Origin: Bradyrhizobium sp. 139
Lineage (GTDB): Bacteria; Pseudomonadota; Alphaproteobacteria; Rhizobiales; Xanthobacteraceae
Assembly: GCF_023074175.1 (NCBI RefSeq)
Contig: NZ_JADPKS010000144.1
Span: 1 to 64,000, forward strand
Length of the DNA: 64,000 nucleotides
Direction: 5' to 3'
Shown one piece after another: positions 8,627-16,745 of the stretch (positions are counted from its first letter, which is position 1; each line of letters starts with the position of its first letter). The notes below the pieces were generated by a model. That model saw only the letters and a list, made by a program, of their open reading frames with translations, was not told the DNA's origin and ran no database searches. Both the position numbers and the translations under genes were made by a program.

Positions 8627-9634
8627 TCAAGCCTCCCGCTTGTGAGCCGGAGGATCAAGCGACTTTAGCACGACCCGCCGGATCATGTCGGCATATTCGC
8701 GATACTCGGCCGCCCGCGTTTGGTACATCTCGGCAACCGCAGGCCGGCCGCTGCGCCGGCCGTCGGCGGACATGCGCTGCACTAGCTCCGCCCGCTCCTC
8801 GATGATGCGCAGCGCGACCCGCAAGGCTTCATCCACTCGCCCCTCCTGCTCCTTTGCGAGGACGTCGGCGGTGAAGGCGTGACCGACCTGGCAACGAAAG
8901 CGCATGGGGCGCGATTCCCTGATCTCGGACAGCACGCCGCCGCAGGCCGGGCAGGTCAGCGCAACCGGATCAGCCACCGACGCGAGATTGTCGCTGCCGA
9001 TCCGTTCGCCGGCCGCGATTTCGACCTCGAGCCGGATCTCCGGCGGGATCGGCAGCGCGACGCCGGCGGCCTCCCTGGCGAGATCGGACAGAACATCGCC
9101 CATTCCGGCGCCGGGGACGCAAAGATCGATGATGGTCGCCTCCAGGGCGCTCCTTGGCATTTCATCGGCGATGGCGTCCGAGGGATCCTGAACCACCGAG
9201 ATCCCGCCGCAACGCTTGATGGCGTTGAGACCGGCCGCACCGTCGGACAGCAGGCCGCTGAGGAGCACGCCGATCACGCGTGGGCCGTGATTGATGGCGG
9301 CCGAGCGAAACAAGGCGTCGATGGCCGGCCGCACCATGTTCTCGCGCGGACCGCGCCCGAGGAACACGTGATCCTGGGACAGCAGCAGATGATGGTCCGG
9401 TGCGGCCAGATAGATCTGCCCGGGCTCGATCTTCATGCCGTTTTCGGCCTGCCGGACCGGAAGCGGGCCGGCGCTGCTGGCGACCGTCGAGAGAATGCCG
9501 ATGCCCTGCGCCGGAATGTGCAGGACGATGAAAACGGCTGCCGGCAGGTCCGGTGGCAGACGGCTCAGGATCTGCTTCAGGGGCTGGGTCGCTCCGGCTG
9601 AGCCCCCGATGACGATGATGTCGCGGTTGCTCAT
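8627..9634 (-). CDS. CheB-type protein-glutamate methylesterase with zinc-ribbon tail
   Basis: A 335-residue stand-alone CheB esterase domain with all three catalytic residues visible: Ser12 (IGGSAGA), His38 (VLHIP) and Asp130 (LLSDGAAG). It lacks the N-terminal receiver domain of classic CheB. The C-terminal part carries CPACGG and, about 20 residues later, CQVGHAF, a probable zinc ribbon, then helices. Such proteins may demethylate non-chemotaxis receptors or act in stress signalling. The start at 9634 has AAGGTGAG upstream. It is divergent from the response-regulator gene at 9724 and shares the 90-base promoter region with it. Confidence 0.85.
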   Translation of the reverse strand: MSNRDIIVIGGSAGATQPLKQILSRLPPDLPAAVFIVLHIPAQGIGILSTVASSAGPLPVRQAENGMKIEPGQIYLAAPDHHLLLSQDHVFLGRGPRENMVRPAIDALFRSAAINHGPRVIGVLLSGLLSDGAAGLNAIKRCGGISVVQDPSDAIADEMPRSALEATIIDLCVPGAGMGDVLSDLAREAAGVALPIPPEIRLEVEIAAGERIGSDNLASVADPVALTCPACGGVLSEIRESRPMRFRCQVGHAFTADVLAKEQEGRVDEALRVALRIIEERAELVQRMSADGRRSGRPAVAEMYQTRAAEYREYADMIRRVVLKSLDPPAHKREA

Positions 9635-9659
9635 GGAACTCACCTTCGTTTGCATCGTT
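9635..9659 (+). promoter_or_regulatory. EcfG-type general stress promoter
   Basis: GGAAC (9635-9639), 16 bases, CGTT (9656-9659): a perfect match to the alphaproteobacterial EcfG consensus. Predicted transcription start is about 9668, 55 bases before the response-regulator start at 9724. The -35 element overlaps the 5' end of the divergent cheB. Confidence 0.75.
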
Positions 9660-9723
9660 TGTACCAAGGCGGGTCCTGGCCCTATGTTCCTACGGACTGC
9701 AAAGGAAGGCATGGAGAGGCACC

Positions 9724-10128
9724 ATGGCGATATCGCCGACGTCGTCGCGTCCGCGGATGCCGCTTAGCGGGCGGCGCATTTTCGTTGTCGAGGACGAATA
9801 TTTTCTCGCCGATGACATTGGCAGGACATTTCGCGCGCTCGGCGCAGACGTCGCGGGCCCGGTGGGTGATATCGAGGACGCGCTCAGGATCCTGCACGAC
9901 GGCAGCATTCTGGATGCCGCCGTGCTCGACGTGAACATCCGCAGCGAAATGATCTTTCCGGTGGCCCGCGAACTGAAGGCGCGGAACGTGCCCTTCATGT
10001 TCACGACCGGATACGACAGGATCACAATCAGTCCGGAATTCCAAGACGTGCCGCTCCTGGAAAAACCGATCGATCTTTCGGCTATGGCGCAGAGGCTGGC
10101 CGCGCTCATCGCCGATCCGCAGAGTTGA
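9724..10128 (+). CDS. single-domain response regulator
   Basis: A 134-residue receiver with no output domain. Visible key residues are the acidic pair in VVEDE (about 22-25), the phospho-acceptor Asp69 (AAVLDVNI), the Thr in FTTGYD and Lys114 in LLEKP. Start is supported by GGAGAGG before the ATG. A perfect EcfG promoter lies 65 bases upstream, implying induction by general stress. Single-domain receivers of this type often act as phosphate sinks or shuttles in PhyR/HWE-kinase networks; the CheB-CheR-HWE kinase 1.7 kb away is a plausible partner by inference. Confidence 0.88.
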   Translation: MAISPTSSRPRMPLSGRRIFVVEDEYFLADDIGRTFRALGADVAGPVGDIEDALRILHDGSILDAAVLDVNIRSEMIFPVARELKARNVPFMFTTGYDRITISPEFQDVPLLEKPIDLSAMAQRLAALIADPQS

Positions 10129-10143
10129 TGGGCAGAACGACGA

Positions 10144-10224
10144 TCAGAACAAATGCGCGAAAGCGAGCCAGGCGGTCACCGCCAGGCACAGGAGCACCGC
10201 AGCATAAGGTAGCGCGACCCGCAA
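10144..10224 (-). CDS. 26-residue hydrophobic peptide (candidate)
   Basis: A TTG-started frame of 26 codons encoding a single membrane helix (YAAVLLCLAVTAWLAFAHLF). A GGGAGG ribosome site ends about 9 bases before the TTG. It follows the 31-residue membrane ORF (10245-10340) by 20 bases on the same strand. Support rests on the ribosome site, hydrophobicity and pairing only. Confidence 0.35.
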   Translation of the reverse strand: MRVALPYAAVLLCLAVTAWLAFAHLF

Positions 10225-10244
10225 ATCAGCAAGCCTCCCGGCCG

Positions 10245-10340
10245 TCAGCCTATCATCATCCAGACGATTGCCGCCATCATCACGAGGAAACCCGTGATTG
10301 CCGTTGCGACAAAGGCCTGTTCGACGCGATCCATCGGCAT
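10245..10340 (-). CDS. 31-residue single-helix membrane protein
   Basis: A short gene reading MPMDRVEQAFVATAITGFLV then a hydrophobic tail ending MMIG. It has a strong ribosome site (AAAAGGGGG) 5 bases before the ATG at 10340. A cytoplasmic acidic/basic N-terminus and one transmembrane helix are evident. It is too short for ordinary gene callers. Function unknown; possibly a small membrane regulator. Confidence 0.6.
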   Translation of the reverse strand: MPMDRVEQAFVATAITGFLVMMAAIVWMMIG

Positions 10341-10485
10341 CACAGCCCCCTTTTCCAGCCGAACCAGTCTGATGGCTCGGGGAGCTTTCCGCATTAGGCT
10401 ATGTGAATCGATGTGAATCGGCGTCCTCCTTTGTCGGTCCGCGGGATGAGCCGCGCCGCTCCGCCACGATTTCGACGGTATCGTT

Positions 10486-11268
10486 CTACGACTTCGCCGT
10501 GCCCGGCTCTGCCATCTTGCGATGCTGCTTGGCCAACATCTCGTTCGGCGTAACGTTGGCGACCATGGTCTGGACCTTGTTCTTCAGCCCGGTGACGATA
10601 TCGGCCTCGCCCCGCATCATCGCATCGAAGCCGGCCTTGGCGACCTCGTAGGCACCGTCCTTCTGCTCGGTGCCGACTTTGGTGTCCATCATGTCGGCGC
10701 GCCGGAAGAATTCAGTCTCGGTGGCGCCGGGCATCAGGCAGGTGACGGTGACGCCGCTGTCGCGCAGCTCCTCGCGCAGCGCAAACGAGAATGAATCGAG
10801 AAAGGCCTTGCTGGCATTGTAGACCGCCTGAAAGCTGCCGGGCGTGAAGCCGGCGATCGAGCCCGTGATCAGGATGCGGCCGGAATTGCGCCGCAGCATC
10901 TCGTTGCCGGCGCGATGGATCAAATAGAGCGTGCCGGTGATGTTGGTGTCGACGAGATGTTTGATCCTGGCGAAATCCTGATCGAGGAAGGCCTTGCCGA
11001 GGCCGACGCCGGCGTTGGCCAGCAACGCGGCGATCGGCCGGTCGCCCACGGCAGCACAGAGCTTGTCGACCCCTTCGGTGGTGGCGAGATCGGCCTCGAC
11101 CGCCTCCGCGCTGACGCCAAGCCTGCGGAGATCGACGGCCACCCTCTCGATCGCGGGCTCGTCCGCCGCAATGACGAGGTTGAACCCTGCTTGGGCACAG
11201 CACCTGGCGAGCTCCAGGCCGATACCGGTGGAGGCGCCGGTGACGACGGCGAGTTGATTGGCGGGCAT
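10486..11268 (-). CDS. short-chain dehydrogenase/reductase (SDR)
   Basis: A 260-residue classical SDR. It shows the NAD(P)-binding motif TGASTGIG near the N-terminus, the structural NAG motif (LANAGVG), catalytic Ser in ITGSIAG and the YNASK active-site pair (YxxxK). The C-terminus carries a conserved extension seen in rhizobial SDRs. The ATG at 11268 has AGGGA 8 bases upstream; the frame opens 12 codons earlier. Substrate is unknown. It is divergent from the zinc alcohol dehydrogenase, with 160 bases between them. Confidence 0.85.
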   Translation of the reverse strand: MPANQLAVVTGASTGIGLELARCCAQAGFNLVIAADEPAIERVAVDLRRLGVSAEAVEADLATTEGVDKLCAAVGDRPIAALLANAGVGLGKAFLDQDFARIKHLVDTNITGTLYLIHRAGNEMLRRNSGRILITGSIAGFTPGSFQAVYNASKAFLDSFSFALREELRDSGVTVTCLMPGATETEFFRRADMMDTKVGTEQKDGAYEVAKAGFDAMMRGEADIVTGLKNKVQTMVANVTPNEMLAKQHRKMAEPGTAKS

Positions 11269-11431
11269 GTGACGTATCCCTGGCATTGAGATGATCACGC
11301 ACAATCAATTCCCCTGCTCCCTCGTTCCTATCTGCCTGAACCGGTGCAGTGCCAACAATTTGCGCCCGGCGATAGCAACCATCGTTCATTCCTGGACTTA
11401 GATGCCAACTGGTTCAGCCCGGAGGACGGAG

Positions 11432-12607
11432 ATGAAGGCGCTGGTTTGGCACGGCAAGGAGGACATCCGGTGCGACACCGTCACCGATCCGGAGATCCAG
11501 GACCCGCGCGATGCCATCATCAAGGTCACGAGCTGCGCCATCTGCGGCTCCGACCTGCACCTCTTTCACAACTTCATTCCGGGCATGCTGCCCGGCGACA
11601 TCATGGGCCACGAGACCATGGGCGAAGTGGTCGAGGTCGGCTCGGGCGTCGACGGCAAGCTGAAAAAGGGCGACCGTATCGTCGTGCCCTTCACGATCAT
11701 TTGCGGCGAATGCGACCAGTGCAAGCGCGGCAATTTCTCGGTCTGCGAAACCACCAACCGCAAGCGTCATCTCGCTGAAAAGGTGTTCGGACATTCCTGC
11801 GCCGGCCTGTTCGGCTATACCCATCTGACCGGCGGCTATCCCGGCGGCCAAGCCGAATATCTGCGCGTACCCTTCGCCGACGCCACCCACATCAAGGTCC
11901 CCGACGGCGTCCCCGACGAGCAATTGCTGTTCCTCAGCGACATCTTCCCGACCGGCTGGCAGGCCGCCGTGCATTGCGACATCGAGCCGACCGACACGGT
12001 CGCGATCTGGGGCTGCGGCCCGGTCGGACAGATGGCAATCCGCAGCGCCATCCTGCTCGGCGCCAACCAGGTGATCGCGATCGACTGCCTGCCCGAGCGG
12101 CTCAGCATGGCGGAAGCCGGCGGCGCCACCACCATCAACTTCGAAACCGAAAGCGTGGTGGAGCGGCTGAACGAACTCACCGACGGCAAGGGACCCGAAA
12201 AGTGCATCGACTGCGCCGGGATGGAGGCGCACGTACTGGCTTCGCAGCCCGACACGCTGCTCGATCGCGCCAAGCAGATGGTGATGCTCGAAAGCGACCG
12301 GCCGCATGTGCTGCGCGAGATGATCTATGTCTGCCGGCCCGGCGGCGTTATCTCCGTCGCCGGCGTCTATAGCGGCCTCTCCGATAACATGCCGATGGGC
12401 GCCTTCATGAACAAGGGGCTCACGATGCGGACCGGCCAGACCCACGTCAACCGTTGGAGCGACGACCTGCTCCACCGCATCGAAGAAGGCCAGATCGATC
12501 CGTCCTTCGTCATCACCCACACCGTGCCGCTCAGCCAAGGCCCCGAGATGTACCAGGTGTTTCGCGACAAGCGCGATTCCTGCGTCAAGGTTGTGCTGAA
12601 GCCCTGA
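11432..12607 (+). CDS. zinc-dependent alcohol dehydrogenase
   Basis: A 391-residue medium-chain dehydrogenase. The GroES-like domain has catalytic zinc ligands Cys38 (CAICGSD) and His60-Glu61 (GHETMGEVVE), and structural zinc cysteines in CGECDQCKRGNFSVC. The Rossmann fold shows IWGCGPVGQ. The long form with an insert after the structural zinc site resembles the formaldehyde-dehydrogenase/threonine-dehydrogenase branch that is widespread in rhizobia. The start is set by GGAGGACGGAG immediately before the ATG. It leads a likely operon with the membrane protein 12 bases downstream and the GH13 gene. Confidence 0.88.
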   Translation: MKALVWHGKEDIRCDTVTDPEIQDPRDAIIKVTSCAICGSDLHLFHNFIPGMLPGDIMGHETMGEVVEVGSGVDGKLKKGDRIVVPFTIICGECDQCKRGNFSVCETTNRKRHLAEKVFGHSCAGLFGYTHLTGGYPGGQAEYLRVPFADATHIKVPDGVPDEQLLFLSDIFPTGWQAAVHCDIEPTDTVAIWGCGPVGQMAIRSAILLGANQVIAIDCLPERLSMAEAGGATTINFETESVVERLNELTDGKGPEKCIDCAGMEAHVLASQPDTLLDRAKQMVMLESDRPHVLREMIYVCRPGGVISVAGVYSGLSDNMPMGAFMNKGLTMRTGQTHVNRWSDDLLHRIEEGQIDPSFVITHTVPLSQGPEMYQVFRDKRDSCVKVVLKP

Positions 12608-12619
12608 GGAGCAGGACCA

Positions 12620-13162
12620 ATGTTTCATTTCTCCAACATCGTACGCACCAAGGGCGACCCCAGGATCGTCGAGGGTGGGCCCAGCCTGAAGCGGCCGGAA
12701 GACCAGCTCGCGCGCGCGCTCGGCTGGTTCAGCATCGGTCTCGGTGTCGTTGAGTTCTTTGCGCCACGGCGTGTCACGGAAACCCTGGGCGTGGAAGGCC
12801 ATGAGACGCTGGTCCGCGCCTTCGGCGTGCGGGAGATCCTTGCCGGGATCATGTCGCTCTCGGTCGACAAGAACGCCGGCCTGTGGGCCCGCGTCGGCGG
12901 CGACGGCCTCGATGCCGCCGCGCTGCTCTCGGGGCTGACGGCCGACAATCCCAAGAAGGGCAACATCGCACTGGCGCTGCTGATGGTCGGCGGCATCGCA
13001 ATGCTCGACTACCGCGCCGCGCAGGACACCAAGCCGCAACGGCCGCCGCGCGACGCACGGCGCAAGCTGTATCCGAACCGCAGCGGTTTCCCCAAGGGCA
13101 TCGAGAGCGCGCGAAGCGCGGCAAAGCAGATCGCAGCGCATGCCACGGTCGGGCAGTCCTGA
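12620..13162 (+). CDS. conserved membrane protein, unknown function
   Basis: A 180-residue protein with two or three hydrophobic helices (around ALGWFSIGLGVVEFF, REILAGIMSL and IALALLMVGGIAML) and a basic C-terminal tail. It starts 12 bases after the alcohol dehydrogenase with GGAGCAGGACC before the ATG, so it is almost certainly co-transcribed. Similar proteins in alphaproteobacteria accompany dehydrogenases and stress genes, but I cannot assign a reaction. Confidence 0.75.
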   Translation: MFHFSNIVRTKGDPRIVEGGPSLKRPEDQLARALGWFSIGLGVVEFFAPRRVTETLGVEGHETLVRAFGVREILAGIMSLSVDKNAGLWARVGGDGLDAAALLSGLTADNPKKGNIALALLMVGGIAMLDYRAAQDTKPQRPPRDARRKLYPNRSGFPKGIESARSAAKQIAAHATVGQS

Positions 13163-13202
13163 GATCGAGCGAAGTTCTGGTACGGCGAGGTGAAGCAAGG
13201 CA

Positions 13203-14807
13203 ATGAGCGTCGAGTCCCGTGACGAAGTTGCGTGGTGGGAACCCGCCGTCATCTACGAAATCGCACTGATCTCCTTCCAGGACTCGAACGGCGACGGCAA
13301 GGGCGACCTCGCCGGCCTGACGTCTCGGATCGACTACCTGAAATGGCTCGGCGTCGACGCGGTGTGGCTGACGCCGATCTACAAGAGCCCCTTCCGCGAC
13401 CTCGGCTACGACATCTCCGACTATTGCTCCATCGACCCTGCCTTCGGCAGCTTCGACGAGTTCGACCGCCTCCTCAAGACCCTGCACGCGGCAGAGATCC
13501 GCCTGATCCTCGATCTCGTGCCCAATCACACCGCGAACGATCACGAATGGTTCGTCGAGAGCAGCAGCTCGCCCAACAGCGCGAAGGCCGATTGGTACAT
13601 CTGGGTCGATGCGGCCGAAAATGGCGGCCCGCCCAACAATTGGCTGAGCCGTTTCGGCGGCAGCGCCTGGGAATGGTGCGAGACACGGCGGCAATATTAT
13701 TATCATTCCTTCCTGGTCGAGCAGCCCGACCTCAACTGGCGCAATCCGGCCGTGCGCGCCGCGATCGCCGATGCCATGCGCTTCTGGCTCGAGCGCGGCG
13801 TCGATGGCTTTCGCGTCGATGCCAGCGCGGTCCTGATCAAGGACGAGTTCCTGCGCGACAATCCGCCCAATCCGAAAGCCAAGAGCAAACCACCGCCGCA
13901 GCGTTTGACGCCCGTGTTCACCGACGACCGGCCGGAGACGATGAGTTGCATCGAATTCATCCGTGAAGTGATCGACGACTATCCGGAGCGGCTGCTCTGC
14001 GGCGAAGTCCAGGGCAAGATCGACCGCATCGGCCACTTCTATGGCAACGACCGGCCGCGCCTGCATTTGCCGCTCAATTTCGCCCTGCTCGACTCGCGGT
14101 GGGATGCCCTTTCGTTGCAGGCAACGATCGATGCCTATTTCAACGCGATCCCGGAGCATGCTTGGCCGGTCTGGGTCGTCGGCGGTCACGACAAGCAGCG
14201 GATCGCGAGCAAGGTCGGTGACGCGCAGGTGCGCGTGCTAGCGATGTTGCTGATGACGCTGCGGGGAACGCCGTTCTTCTTCATGGGCGACGAGATCGGC
14301 CGCAAGCGCGTCTCCATTCCGTCCGACCGCATCCGCGATCCCTTCGAGAAGCTCGTGCCAGGCTACGGGCTGTGCCGCGACCCGGAACGCGCGCCGATGC
14401 GGTGGGATGACAGCCCCGACGGCGGCTTCACCACGGGCAGTCCATGGCTTCCGCTGGAGCCTTCTGATGGCGTGGCCAACGTGGCCGGGCAGCAACGCGA
14501 CGAGCGCTCGATCCTGGCGCTATTTCGCGCGCTGATGGCGCTGCGGCGCGAGCATTCATGCCTGCGCCAGGGCGGTTACGAGCCTCTACGATCGCAGAAC
14601 GACGTTCTTGCCTACAAGCGGACGGATAGCCGGAACGAAATTCTGGTCGCGCTCAACATCGGCGCCGAGCCCAGGAAATGGCACTGGCAGGGTCACGGCC
14701 GCCTCTTGATGTCGACACATCTGGACCGGCTCTCCCAGCTATTGCCGGATGCTTCCATCCTGCTCCGGGGCAACGAAGGCGTGATCATCGCACTCGAGGC
14801 CCGGTGA
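13203..14807 (+). CDS. GH13 alpha-amylase-family enzyme (trehalose synthase/alpha-glucosidase-like)
   Basis: A 534-residue (beta/alpha)8 enzyme acting on alpha-linked glucose. Conserved regions are visible: LDLVPNHT, the nucleophile Asp206 in GFRVDAS, the acid/base Glu268 in LLCGEV and the transition-state Asp330 in GGHDKQR. The usual NHD at the last position reads GHD, a mild deviation. YEIALISFQDSNGDGKGDLAG at the N-terminus is typical of oligo-1,6-glucosidase/trehalose synthase members; the context with stress genes suggests trehalose or glycogen metabolism, but substrate is unproved. It is 40 bases after the membrane-protein gene. Confidence 0.85.
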   Translation: MSVESRDEVAWWEPAVIYEIALISFQDSNGDGKGDLAGLTSRIDYLKWLGVDAVWLTPIYKSPFRDLGYDISDYCSIDPAFGSFDEFDRLLKTLHAAEIRLILDLVPNHTANDHEWFVESSSSPNSAKADWYIWVDAAENGGPPNNWLSRFGGSAWEWCETRRQYYYHSFLVEQPDLNWRNPAVRAAIADAMRFWLERGVDGFRVDASAVLIKDEFLRDNPPNPKAKSKPPPQRLTPVFTDDRPETMSCIEFIREVIDDYPERLLCGEVQGKIDRIGHFYGNDRPRLHLPLNFALLDSRWDALSLQATIDAYFNAIPEHAWPVWVVGGHDKQRIASKVGDAQVRVLAMLLMTLRGTPFFFMGDEIGRKRVSIPSDRIRDPFEKLVPGYGLCRDPERAPMRWDDSPDGGFTTGSPWLPLEPSDGVANVAGQQRDERSILALFRALMALRREHSCLRQGGYEPLRSQNDVLAYKRTDSRNEILVALNIGAEPRKWHWQGHGRLLMSTHLDRLSQLLPDASILLRGNEGVIIALEAR

Positions 14808-14852
14808 TGGCGGCGGGAAGGAACCATTCGCGCGTCAGAGAATCTGATCAAC

Positions 14853-14930
14853 GCCTCCGACGTCCCCCCTGCCGGAGGCAGACTGCACGAAGCCGCAGCC
14901 CCGGCGCTCGCCTCCCTTCAGGCGCCGGGG
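14853..14930 (+). terminator. two hairpins downstream of the GH13 gene
   Basis: A 7-bp hairpin GCCTCCG/CGGAGGC (14853-14879) is followed by a 9-bp hairpin CCCCGGCGC/GGCGCCGGGG (14899-14930). There is no strong T run after either, so termination is plausible but not certain. Confidence 0.4.
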
Positions 14931-14970
14931 TAGCGCTCATGAGCTTGGAGGCAGGTCAAGTTGGAGGAGG

Positions 14971-15012
14971 TTCATGGGCAAGACTTCATGGGCAAGACTT
15001 CATGGGCAAGAC
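14971..15012 (+). repeat. three tandem 14-bp repeats over a start codon
   Basis: TTCATGGGCAAGAC occurs three times in a row. Each copy contains an ATG (14974, 14988, 15002), and because 14 is not a multiple of 3 the ATGs lie in three different frames. The only good ribosome site (GGAGGAGG, 14963-14970) serves the first copy. Confidence 0.9.
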
Positions 15013-15176
15013 CAAGGATCTTCAGCAACGGATCGTCGGCAAGGCAAGCCGTCGGCGAGATTATCGGCGACCAGAATCTTCACGATGACGGTAAAGCGCA
15101 AGCGGGAAGTGGCCCCAACGAGCAGGACAAGCCCCGCGAGCTCAATCCGCTGAAGAAGCTCAGGCAGCTGACGTGA
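14974..15176 (+). pseudogene. CsbD-like small stress protein, frameshifted
   Basis: The third ATG (15002) starts MGKTKDLQQRIVGKA, the expected N-terminus of a CsbD-like protein, but the continuation AVGEIIGDQNLHDDGKAQ is in another frame, reached only from the second ATG (14988). The shift lies near 15045, where 4 bases separate two conserved codons that should be separated by a multiple of 3. CsbD proteins are small stress-induced hydrophilic proteins. Either the gene is broken or the repeat and the shift are a sequencing or expression-switch feature. Confidence 0.6.
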
Positions 15177-15308
15177 GCGCAGAACCGCAACCGGAACCTT
15201 CCAACACAGCGCAGCGCACCGACACAGGCGTCCCGTCCACCAACGGACGGCGACTTCGCGCTCGGCCTGATCAACGAAGCGTGTCGGATGGCGCGCTCGA
15301 CGGCGTGC

Positions 15309-15557
15309 TCATTCCAGTAGATGCGGCTCGGCCCCCAACTGCCGGGATTGAAGGTGGCGTCTCTTCCCTGCTGGACGCTCATCCATATCTTGAAGGGTTC
15401 GGATTTGTACGGCTCGGCGAGCTAGCTCATCGTAATTCTTCGCGACGTCGCGAAGCGCCCGCCGGGTTTGAACATGCTCGCAATTGTCGGCCTTGGTGCG
15501 GAATTCTTCCGCCCGCATCTGCCAATACCTCGGCGAGTGCATACGCTCGATGCCCAT
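15309..15557 (-). CDS. small conserved rhizobial protein
   Basis: An 82-residue protein beginning MGIERMHSPRYWQMRAEEFR and continuing with a helical TRRALRDVAKNYDELARRA segment, a pattern I recognise from many short Bradyrhizobium orphan proteins (YWxxRAEEFR). AGGA lies about 10 bases before the ATG. A degenerate EcfG-like promoter (GGAAC-N16-CATT) lies at about 15588-15612 on this strand. Function unknown. Confidence 0.65.
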   Translation of the reverse strand: MGIERMHSPRYWQMRAEEFRTKADNCEHVQTRRALRDVAKNYDELARRAVQIRTLQDMDERPAGKRRHLQSRQLGAEPHLLE

Positions 15558-15955
15558 AAGCCCAATCCTAAATAGGTCCTTTTCAATAATGGACGCTCAG
15601 TCCAAATGTTCCGATTACATCTCAAGATAGCGCAAGCGCAAACTGGACTACTATGGAGCTAGGTTCGCCACCGACGCCGGAAACCGGCTGGCACTGATGC
15701 TTGCATGAGAACGTTTGCGCATGGGGCGCGGGGCACCAGCGTGGAGGTACCCGAATGCGCCAGATAGCGGGTTTTGCAACGTGCCCGGGGAGTCGCGATG
15801 ACCAAAGGCAGCGATCTTCTCGATACGACCAATGGTTCTGGCGTAAGCTTTGGAACCAGATAATGCGCATGAATGTTGCGAATTATCAAAGTTTAATGCG
15901 TTCTGCCGTTCTCCTTGATCAGACTAGGAGACGGGCAGCGGGCAATGGACGACCA
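15558..15955. other. intergenic region upstream of Crp/Fnr gene
   Basis: About 400 bases. An open frame continuous with the Crp/Fnr gene covers 15701 onward, but its translation before 15956 does not look like the family's N-terminus. Alternative start codons at 15863 and 15896 exist. No other gene is supported. Confidence 0.35.
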
Positions 15956-16738
15956 ATGCAAGCAGGATTTGCATTCTCCAAGCTCGCCGACCGGTTGGCG
16001 AGCCTCGCCACCGTAGCTGCCGATGATCTCCACCTGCTTGCGGACATGGCGAGCACAATTGCGCATCTAAGTTCGCATCAGATCATCCTGCGGCATGGCG
16101 ACGATGCCACCCAATGCTGTCTGCTGCTCCAGGGGTATCTGTCCTGGCAGGATGCGGAGAGCACGGACGGGCAGATCACGTCAATCTGCGTTCCCGGTGA
16201 CATCGCCAATCTAGAGACGCTTTATCGCCCTCGCGTCAGCGGCAACCTGATAGCGCTCGGCCCTACCATCGTCGCCCTCGTGCCGCATCGCTTCTTTCAC
16301 GATCTGTCCACGCGCTCGCCCGCCATGTCGCGCGCATTGCTGCTGATGCTGATCACCGACCTGGCCATTCAGCGCAACTGGACGGTCAACCTGGGCAGTC
16401 GGGATGCACTGGCGCGCGTGGCGCATCTGCTGTGCGAGATCACTATGCGCCTGCAAAATGTCGGCCTTGCGAGAGATTTCAGACTGCCATCACCGTTCAC
16501 CCAATCGGACCTTGCCGCGGCGTGCAGCATCTCCCCAGTCCACGCCAACCGCACCATCCAGGAACTGCGCCGATGCAACCTTCTGCAATGGCAAGGCAAG
16601 ACCATGACTATCACGGACTGGCCGGCACTTGTGCGGCTCGCAAGATTCGATCCGGCCTATCTGGGGATTCGGCCCAATTATGACGATGGGCCGCCGTCCC
16701 ATCTCGGGCCGCTTACGGCGGACGTTGCGCTCGCTTGA
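15956..16738 (+). CDS. Crp/Fnr-family transcription regulator
   Basis: A 260-residue regulator with a cNMP-binding-like barrel (about 25-135: HQIILRHGDDATQ, LLLQGYLS, VPGDIANLE) and a C-terminal winged helix (TQSDLAAACSISPVHANRTI). It aligns along its length with the Crp/Fnr protein at 4078-4824, including IQRNWTVNLGSRDALARVAHLLCE versus IQREWAINLGRRVAFERVAHL-type cores. The start at 15956 is chosen from that alignment; ATGs at 15863 and 15896 are alternatives. It converges with the GT9-like gene, 8 bases away. Target genes unknown. Confidence 0.8.
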   Translation: MQAGFAFSKLADRLASLATVAADDLHLLADMASTIAHLSSHQIILRHGDDATQCCLLLQGYLSWQDAESTDGQITSICVPGDIANLETLYRPRVSGNLIALGPTIVALVPHRFFHDLSTRSPAMSRALLLMLITDLAIQRNWTVNLGSRDALARVAHLLCEITMRLQNVGLARDFRLPSPFTQSDLAAACSISPVHANRTIQELRRCNLLQWQGKTMTITDWPALVRLARFDPAYLGIRPNYDDGPPSHLGPLTADVALA

Positions 16739-16745
16739 GCCATTT

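Noticed and set aside
11414..14189. Minus-strand frames of 612 and 446 codons
   Set aside because: Antisense to the alcohol dehydrogenase, membrane-protein and GH13 genes, whose motifs and ribosome sites are convincing.
14820..14845. GGAAC upstream of the CsbD-like gene as an EcfG promoter
   Set aside because: The -10 position reads AATC at 16 bases; no CGTT-like element is present at 16 or 17 bases.
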